Shown: one piece after another, positions 57,213 to 64,000 of the stretch
Numbering within the stretch: position 1 is the first letter of the stretch
Layout: every line of letters starts with the position of its first letter
From: Cyathus striatus
Taxonomy: Eukaryota; Basidiomycota; Agaricomycetes; Agaricales; Nidulariaceae
Assembly: GCA_025738555.1 (NCBI GenBank)
Contig: JAOVFP010000002.1
Location: forward strand, 6,076,001 to 6,140,000
Direction: 5' to 3'
DNA: 64,000 nt
Program-made: the position numbers and the translations under genes
The notes under the pieces: model-generated
Databases searched by the model: none
What the model was told of the DNA's origin: nothing
The model's input: only the letters and a program-made list of their open reading frames with translations

Positions 57213-58440
57213 TCACTTCTCAATCATTATTTCAACCTTTATGCCTAATTCCTCTCCGAGGCTCTTGAGTGAATTGGCCTTGGTGTCCGAAATATTTTTG
57301 GTAGAACATTTAACGGACAACAATGGAAGCACAATTTGCCCCGTAACAGAGGCAGCTGCTCTAGAATGCATAACCGCAATCAGAGATGGTATGAATTCTT
57401 CTTCCAAATTGCCGCGGAATTTCAACTGTTGTAAGGAAGGAAGCAAATTTTCAGTTGCTGAAAGACCATCCGATTTCCAAATCAGCGGTAAAAGGACGGC
57501 ATCCCATGGTGAATCTGTGTCCACAAATGAAAGTTCTTCTACACTATGAAGTATTTCTGCTACTTCGATAAAGAAGTCTTCTGAACAAGAGTCCAAATGT
57601 AACTGCTTGATGGTTGATGCAGATGTATGAATCATTGACCAAATGGCACTGTGTTGATCTTGAATGTCATCTAAAAATTGAACATTCGTGAGAGAGGGTG
57701 CACAGATTGTCCAGTTTTTAGGAAAGTAGCTTCCAAATAGCTCGAGAGCTCCAAGGGTATGTAACGAGGGAAGTGTTATGACTGAAGGAATATGTGATAA
57801 TTTATCCCCGGAAATATCGGTGTTCTTCAAAGTTAGCACTTCCAGAGATGACATAGTAGAAAGTATTGAGAGAATTCGATCTAACTGCATGGAACAATTT
57901 TGAAGTGCAAGTCTCTTCACTTTTGTCCAAGGGAAATGACCACAGTCACAATCATAATCGATAGCATCTGATTCGACGAACGTTATATCCTCAAGTGCAG
58001 TTGCACTTTGGAAAAGATAAAAAGGAAAGTCATCCCATCCGTGTATGACCAGTTTACGGAGTTGCGCAAGTCCACGTTGGTCAATCAAGTTCTTCAACGA
58101 TGGCATCATGAATACAAGATAGCTAAGTTGCTCTGCACCAACTGTAAGTGAGATCCAGCGATCTGCATGGTCCGCTATATCTCTATATATGGGGAACTTC
58201 TTCCGGCCCGTTTGAAAGCTGAGAATAGAGATGGAAAGGGGTGCTGTTCCTGAAAACTTAAGACATTCCTGAACACGCAGAGCGACAGTGTCTACGTTGG
58301 GAGGTAACCAATCCACCTCAAATTTACTCCATAGTTTTGGAAGGCTCCTCACAATCCTCTGCCAGTGTATGCAGACTTCCTGTAAGCACCAAATAGGAGC
58401 AGTAGACGAGCTAATTTTGATAGGCACCAGTAGCTTTCAA
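57213..58440 (-). pseudogene. F-box/LRR-like gene 4, 5' end lost to LTR insertion
   Basis: About 404 codons are open from near 58427 with no ATG start. The N-terminus enters inside an F-box (PIKISSSTAPIWCLQEVCIHWQRIVRSLPKLWSKFEV), and Leu-rich repeats follow. In a different frame just upstream (58440-58470) the missing RPPEVINQF part of an F-box can be read, so a frameshift lies at about 58430. Homology is then cut at about 58480 by the end of an LTR. Family: agaricomycete F-box protein distinct from F-box 1-3. Non-functional without its N-terminus. Confidence 0.78.
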
Positions 58441-58479
58441 ATTGATTGATCACTTCCGGTGGTCTGTGGGACAATGAAC

Positions 58480-58841
58480 TGTTTAGTGAGCGAGGGTTTT
58501 ATTGAGTGCATTTGGAATCATAATTGGCATGCGAGATCATTAAATTAATAAATTTGGGATCAATCAATCAACTCAATCCTTACTGTACTATCACAGGAAC
58601 TCGGTCACATTAGCGGTGTAGAGGTTTAATCCTCTATGGAGACCTTAGTTCACACACAACGTACACTTGACCGGTATATTGGGTCTACGTGGGCGTAAGG
58701 TAAAAGTCTGCCCGGTAATTTACAAGATACAATTATTTATATACCGCTAACACTTCAATACAGGTAAACATGGTTCTACAAAATACGGATCAACACATGT
58801 GACAATACGTAGCGACTCGATGTAGAGATGAGGTCCTTACA
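58480..58841 (-). repeat. Probable 3' LTR of Ty3/gypsy element
   Basis: On the minus strand a purine tract (ttaaggggggg, complement of 58844-58854) is followed by TGTAAGG at 58841, the expected PPT then LTR start. The LTR probably ends at ...actaaaca near 58480, giving about 362 bp. F-box sequence resumes immediately beyond. The 5' LTR lies outside the window, so ends cannot be matched. Confidence 0.6.
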
Positions 58842-58906
58842 TACCCCCCCTTAAGATCGAGTCCGCCGATCTTCAATACGTATCAAGAAGATGTTTGGAG
58901 CCAAGA

Positions 58907-61711
58907 TTATACTGCACCACAAGATGGAGGACGAGGAGGAGGTGATAAAGGACGAGTGCCTTGAGGGGAAAGAGAACAGCGAATAGGGTTTGGTTCAGTG
59001 ATCACTTCCATTGCGTTTATAACTGAAGCAGTGTCGTCTGCTGTAGGAATGAAGGGAGGATTATTCCCTAATGTTGAAATGGGAGGATTAGTCCCAATTA
59101 GTAATTTAGGGTCAATAAACCCATCAGAGGACGATAAACTGGGTAGAGGTACACTGGGAGGCAATGGAGGTATCAGTGACATAGATGCCATTGCCATTGG
59201 TCGATCAACGGATGGTAAAGGCATAGGGCGAGAACGTAGAAAGTGGAAAACGGAAGGTTCACCATACAAGAACCATCGTCCCTGAATTTCACGTTGTTTG
59301 CTCCCTGATGGAGGCACACTAAGTAGCGTGTGGATTCGATCAAGATTGTCTCTTCGTGGTTGCCACCATCCTGCCCAAGGGACGATGGGAGTTGGTTCTC
59401 CATATGTTTGAAGACGTGCCAAACGCTCGTTATCAATTTCCTCGAAAAAGGTTCGTCGAAGAGAAGTTCCGTAGTGGTAATCAATGAAGTTCAATCCATA
59501 CGGATAGGAATGGTCAATCCAAGCAATTGGAATGCCGTTCTTTATAAGAGTATTCACGATATCGTCTTTACAGATATTTCGGTGGTGGGTTGGATCACAT
59601 TGAAAACGGTGGAAGTTAAAACGCGGCCCAGATTGGGGAACAAATGAATTAGTTGGATATTGATTGTTCCAACGCTCTATCTCTTCGTGGTACAGGTGAG
59701 GGGTTGCTATGAATTTAATGAACTCTTTGGTGAATGTATTCTTCGATGCAGAATCCGATGGAGCTAAGATACGGCAGAGGCCGTATCCAAAGACAGTACG
59801 TCGACATACAGTGAATGCGTGAGTGATAGCAATCCCTGAGTGGTAATTTCCACTTTCCGGGTGACAATGGTGTGCGAAGTATTGACACAGGAGATCTACT
59901 TGCAGATAGTCTTCGTATTTGATCATGTTAAGACCGGCCCCGAGGTTGGGATTTTGAGAATTACGAGTATATGCAGTGGGGCTTCATTCAATATGAGGGA
60001 GTTCCAGCCCACAATCCAAGTCAACAGGTGGAATACCGTTTATGAAGCCCTCGATTCCAAGAATATAATTCATAGTACGGTCGCGAATGTCTGGAGCAGT
60101 AAAATGAGCGGCATTCCAGAATACGCGAAGGAGTTCATGTGCTTGTAGCCGTAGTTCTGGATGCTCGTCATGATTCGTTGCAAAAGTATATAGTGCATCG
60201 ACTTCATGTGGATTCATAGGAAATCCATGTGGAGCATGATCATATAAAGGGGATCTAGGATAGTGATACTTGCGATCCCGAATTTCAATGAAAGAAGCCT
60301 GTTCTGCTGCAGCACCAGCATAGGCAATGTTTGTACTGGTAGAGACGTAAATTGTGGGTCCATACATCCCAGCCAACATATTGTCTCATGAAACTTGGCC
60401 TTTACAATCGTGACAGAGGCCGAAGGCATCAGGGATACGTCCTGGACGCATAGCTCGACGTAACATTGCTGATTTGTCGTTATGATTACTTGTAGTGTTT
60501 GCGGGTCCAGGAGCATCTGGTAGCATAGGTTCATCGAAATCGTAATCGGAATCATCCCGTTCAGGAGGAGGAGATGTTACTTCCTCTGCGGTATTTGAGT
60601 CACTGATAATAGTACGAGGTTTTCGGATTGGACCTGGAACCAGAACACGAATGAAAGGTGAAGTGGCCGGTTGATCTTGGAGTATAGCGCGTGCAGCAGG
60701 TGTAACCAATGAAGATACTACTGATCCTTCATCATTGTGGGTAGCAGAAAATAGTGGTGCCACCAGTTCTTTGTTATGTTCCACAGGAGGATTATAGCTG
60801 GGTGTTACTCGTTGTACAGCTCTGTCGATACGTATCGTTTTGAGAGGACGTATCGGCTCACTAGTTGGTTCACTACTGTACTCCTTCATATTCTGCTTCA
60901 CATCGGACTGCTCAATGTCCATGGATGGTGCTAACCGCTTCAGTTTCAGTCTGCGTAATTCATCGTTGATACGAATATTCTGTCCCTTTACTGATGCAAG
61001 TTCGGTACGAGTTAAATCCAATTTTTCGAGTAGGGTTAGGAGGGAATTACTTATCCCTCCACTGGCGATCTCTTCCCGGTCCAAAAATATGTCCTCTTTT
61101 TCCAATTGCTGGAGGATCTTTAATTCGTCCTCCTTCGGTTTACGTTGAATATCTATCTTCCGTCCTCTATCTTTTGTTACGTGTGGAGTACTAGCTGAAG
61201 GATGTCCCCTATGCTGTTTCCCATGTGGAGATGTCTTGCGATTGGGCGGAGAAGAGTTCCGACCATATGTGTTGTGCCTGTATTTGCTTGATTGAGGCAG
61301 TGGAGATTTGCGAATAGATGGTGATGGTCCTCGTCTATATGTGTGAGGAGCATGGTTGATATGTCGATAAGAAGGTCGTGGTTGGAATGAGTCTGGCATG
61401 GGGTAAAGACGGTTTTCATCAATCTGCATATTGTCCTCACCATCGTGTTGTATTCTCGTTGCTGATGCCAAATTCTGTAGGGGATATGGCTGTGGTCCCC
61501 AATTGGATCGTACTTGTGTAGGTGGGGTATTTTGAACTCCCCCCCCATAAGATGCTGATGACTTGGTGTGTGGGTGAGGTTGAACATCATCCCAACCCCC
61601 TCTCCCATATGAATCCGCCAACGGATTCACTACAAAATTCGAGCCATGACGAGTTCCAAATGTCCCATCCAAAAATTGTTGCTGATTATTGTAAGAATAA
61701 GAGGACGACAT
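58907..61711 (-). pseudogene. Extra ORF downstream of integrase (two in-frame TGA)
   Basis: One continuous frame from an ATG at 61711 (MSSSYSYNNQQQF) to the stop at 58907, interrupted only by TGA at 60386-60388 and 59984-59986; about 934 codons. The first third is Ser/Pro/Arg-rich and disordered. A coiled-coil segment (LKILQQLEKEDIFLDREEI, LLEKLDLTRTELASV) follows, then a Cys motif (LCHDCKG). The C-terminal domain is globular (FIKFIATPHLYHEEIERWNNQYP, GIPIAWIDHSYPYGLNFIDYHYG). This ORF occupies the position of env or additional ORFs in LTR elements, but no signal peptide or membrane segment is clear. I recall similar unnamed ORFs in agaricomycete gypsy elements. Role unknown. Confidence 0.65.
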
Positions 61712-61828
61712 CAGGTTCTGTTGCCGTAGGGAATAAAGAGAGGTCAAGATGAGGAATGAAAGAAAAGATGCGTTGAGGAGACCAACTCCAGTCATTGATA
61801 ATTTCAAAGTCCGCCAAACACCCGCGAG

Positions 61829-63562
61829 TCATTCAGATGTGCTTCGTTTAGGTAATTGCTGGAAGCGCTTAACTCCACGGAGTTCTAGATATCGGTCCAA
61901 GGCCTGTAGGTCCTTGCATGACGTATGTGGTTCCCAGGTAGTGTCACCGAGACTCCAACGAACTTGATATTCAAGTGTCTTATTATCTAACCAACAGTGG
62001 CCTAGGATTTCATCCACAAACCATTCATGATCAGAACCAGTGCCAAAATCATAAGGTTCTGGCTGGGATCTTCCAGGAAAAAGTGCATCATTGGATTCAT
62101 AATGAGGACATAGTAATTTAACATGGAATGTGGGATGAATGCGACATTTCAACAAAGCTGGAGGTAAGTCTAAAGTGTAAGATGAAGTTTCTGGGATTGC
62201 CTTTAAGACTTTATATGGGCCGATATACTTTGGGCAAAGTTTTCGAGCTCGACCTTTTGGTAAATTGAGGTTTTCAGTGGAAAGATACACGAGAGAGTTT
62301 TCATTGATATCAGGTTCATCTCTCCGACGTGTGTTAGCATAATGTGTTTGAAATACTCTATTAACTATTATTGCATCATGTGCTTCTGTGAGATTTAAAA
62401 GGGCTTGTTCAGCAAAGGATTTAATCCCATGAGAGATAGTTTTATCACTCCGAAGTTCTTTAATCATAGAAGGCATATATCCTGAATTGAGTTCAAATGG
62501 AGCATATCCTGTTGTGCTGGAAACACTGGAATTGATTGCAAATTCTGCCAAATCTATTTTCTCAAGCCAATCTTTTTGATCAGGTCGAACCATAGTATGG
62601 AATATTTGCCCAGCATTACGATTCATGCGTTCTGTTTGGCCATCTGTTTCTGGGTGGAAAGATGTGGACATAAGTAATTTAGCACCCATGATACGGTGTA
62701 ATTCACGCCACCATTTAGAAGTAAACTTAGTGTCACAATCACTGACAATGGTGCTAGGAAGACCATGTAACCTAACAATTTCACGTTGATAAATCCATGA
62801 AAGATCACTTGCAGTATTCTTGGTGTTAACAGGAATAAAATGAACCATGCTTGTCATTCGACACAAAACAACCCAAAGGTAATTAAATCCTTTGGTTTCA
62901 GGGAAAGGTCCAACAAAATCCATTCCAATTGAATCCCATGGTTTGATTGGTATGGGGAGAGAATGGAGCTTCCCAGGTGGTCTCTTATTTGACCCCTTAG
63001 CCCGTTGACACAGTTCACATGATTTGCAAAATTCACGAACATCTTTCACAATTTGTGGCCACCAATACCATCGACGGATGTACTCTGCAGTTCGTTGATC
63101 ACTGAAGTGTCCAACAATAATATGTGCTTGTTCCAGAATGGAAGTAATAGATGGCCTATGATGTGGAATACAGACCACTTCATCTCCCAATAAATTTTTG
63201 AAGTAAATGATGCCATTTTGAATAGGGAACCGAGGGTAATCTCCAGGATGGTCCATTATCAAGGAAAATAGTCGATCATTAATATATTCAGATTTAATTG
63301 TAGAGAGAAAAATATCATCCTTAGTAGTGGGAGGGGCAGGTAACAAATTCTTATCAAATAAATGATCACCCAAGGTTGGTTCTGAAGATGGTACTTTTGG
63401 CAGGGGTGGGGTAATTGAGGTAGATGATATTTTATGAGCAGTGGAATGTGGTATTTCAGAAGCTTTGACAAGCTCCTGTGCTTCCAGATCACGTAATTCC
63501 TGTTTTTCTTGCAACCGTTTACTACGGCGAACTTCAATATTTCGTAAAAATTCAATATCCAA
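61829..63562 (-). pseudogene. Ty3/gypsy integrase with chromodomain
   Basis: The HHCC zinc finger is readable (HIIVGHF, CKSCELC), then the DDE core: D in GMDFVGPFPE, D in SDCDTKFTS (usually SDRDTKF) and E in TDGQTERMNR. A GPY-type region (KYIGPYKVLKAI) and a C-terminal chromodomain (EWFVDEILGH, YQVRWSLGDTTWEP) follow. Chromodomains direct chromoviruses to heterochromatin. The frame is joined to RNase H upstream without frameshift but is separated by a TGA at 63623-63625. Confidence 0.9.
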
Positions 63563-63622
63563 TCTATGATTGCTAATTTCATGAAACCTGGTGGTAGGTA
63601 GATCTTCACCCTCAGGATCAAT

Positions 63623-64000
63623 TCACACATCAGCATGGACATATTCATGAGGATTATAATTATCCTCATCAGTATCATCTTCATAATAACAGGATAAGCA
63701 GTCTGCAACTTTATTATATTCACCCTTGATGTAAGTAATGTCAAAATCAAAACGTGACATATAATCCATCCAACGACGTTGACGATTAGACAAATGTCCT
63801 TGTGTTTTAAAAAATTCAAGTGCCTTGTGATCAGTAATGATGTGTACTTTATATCCTAGGAGTTTATCCTCCCATTTGATGAGTGCTTCCAAAATGGCCA
63901 GTGTCTCTAACTCATATACAGCATAATTCTGTTGTGCTGGAGTAAATTTTCGAGACATAAATCCAGCTGGTCTACAATCATTCCATGTAGGTCCTTGTCC
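63623..64000 (-). pseudogene. Ty3/gypsy RT end and RNase H
   Basis: Reads FMSRKFTPAQQNYAVYELETLAILEAL, ITDHKALEFF, RQRRWMDYMSRFDF and YIKGEYNKVADCLSCYYED. This is the RNase H and connection region of Ty3/gypsy polymerase; family members normally end ADALSRYYE. It continues beyond the window edge and ends at an in-frame TGA that likely derives from CGA. Confidence 0.9.

Larger units (their letters stand above)
58480..64000 (-). mobile_element. Ty3/gypsy chromovirus, 3' half
   Basis: In transcription order on the minus strand: end of RT and RNase H (64000-63623), integrase with chromodomain (63562-61829), an extra ORF (61711-58907), polypurine tract and LTR. It continues beyond the right edge, where gag, protease and RT are expected. 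It carries in-frame TGA stops and Arg-to-Cys changes at conserved positions, so it is decayed. Confidence 0.93.

Noticed and set aside
60840..61148. Plus-strand ORF of 102 codons in the retroelement
   Set aside because: Antisense shadow of the coiled-coil part of the 3' ORF.

Overview
The window looks like an accessory, repeat-rich stretch of a basidiomycete genome, most likely an agaricomycete. The evidence is short GT-AG introns (about 34-62 nt), expanded divergent F-box genes, a NACHT-WD40 NLR-like gene with near-identical WD repeats, an APH-type kinase gene of a kind common in mushrooms, a CK1-like kinase, and a chromodomain Ty3/gypsy element. No rRNA, tRNA or CRISPR was seen.

Layout. 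1-5.65 kb and 33.82-45.75 kb are two copies, in the same orientation, of one segmental duplication. Each holds a spliced gene for a predicted secreted protein of unknown function (589 aa) followed by a convergent CDK8/SSN3 kinase gene. The right copy is complete and runs on into CHS5 (46.2-47.9 kb) across a 140-bp divergent promoter. In the left copy the kinase has lost exon 1, because the promoter/exon-1 block is inverted, and a broken NUP42-like FG-nucleoporin follows (6.0-8.1 kb). A second broken NUP42 copy with its divergent VPS41 neighbour lies at 18.2-20.3 kb. The gap is filled by an AT-rich spacer with a 101-bp minisatellite, the NACHT-WD40 gene (10.8-14.7 kb) and degenerate repeats (15.6-18.2 kb).

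21.9-33.8 kb holds an F-box gene, an APH-type kinase pseudogene split by two abutting TA-flanked transposons, an intact CK1-like kinase and scattered CDK8 shards. 33.96-41.0 kb is a nest of DNA transposons inside the right-hand duplication copy. One of them carries a fragment of a GCN2-type eIF2-alpha kinase gene. 48-58.5 kb is gene-dense: small hypothetical genes, two more full F-box genes, a 921-aa protein that looks like a HeLo/MLKL-type helical domain joined to a CHORD-like zinc motif, and an F-box gene whose 5' end was cut off by an LTR. 58.5-64 kb is the 3' part of a Ty3/gypsy chromovirus on the minus strand, with an extra ORF downstream of integrase.

How the parts relate. The intact housekeeping genes (SSN3, CHS5) form an anchor. 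Around them lie recognition and turnover families (NLR, F-box, HeLo-like, CK1-like) and decayed copies. Paired filled and empty sites between the two duplication arms show several transposons that moved after the duplication. The Ty3 element and the long-TIR element show C-to-T decay at CpG positions, consistent with cytosine methylation. All functional statements are based on reading the sequence and on remembered family features; no database search was run.
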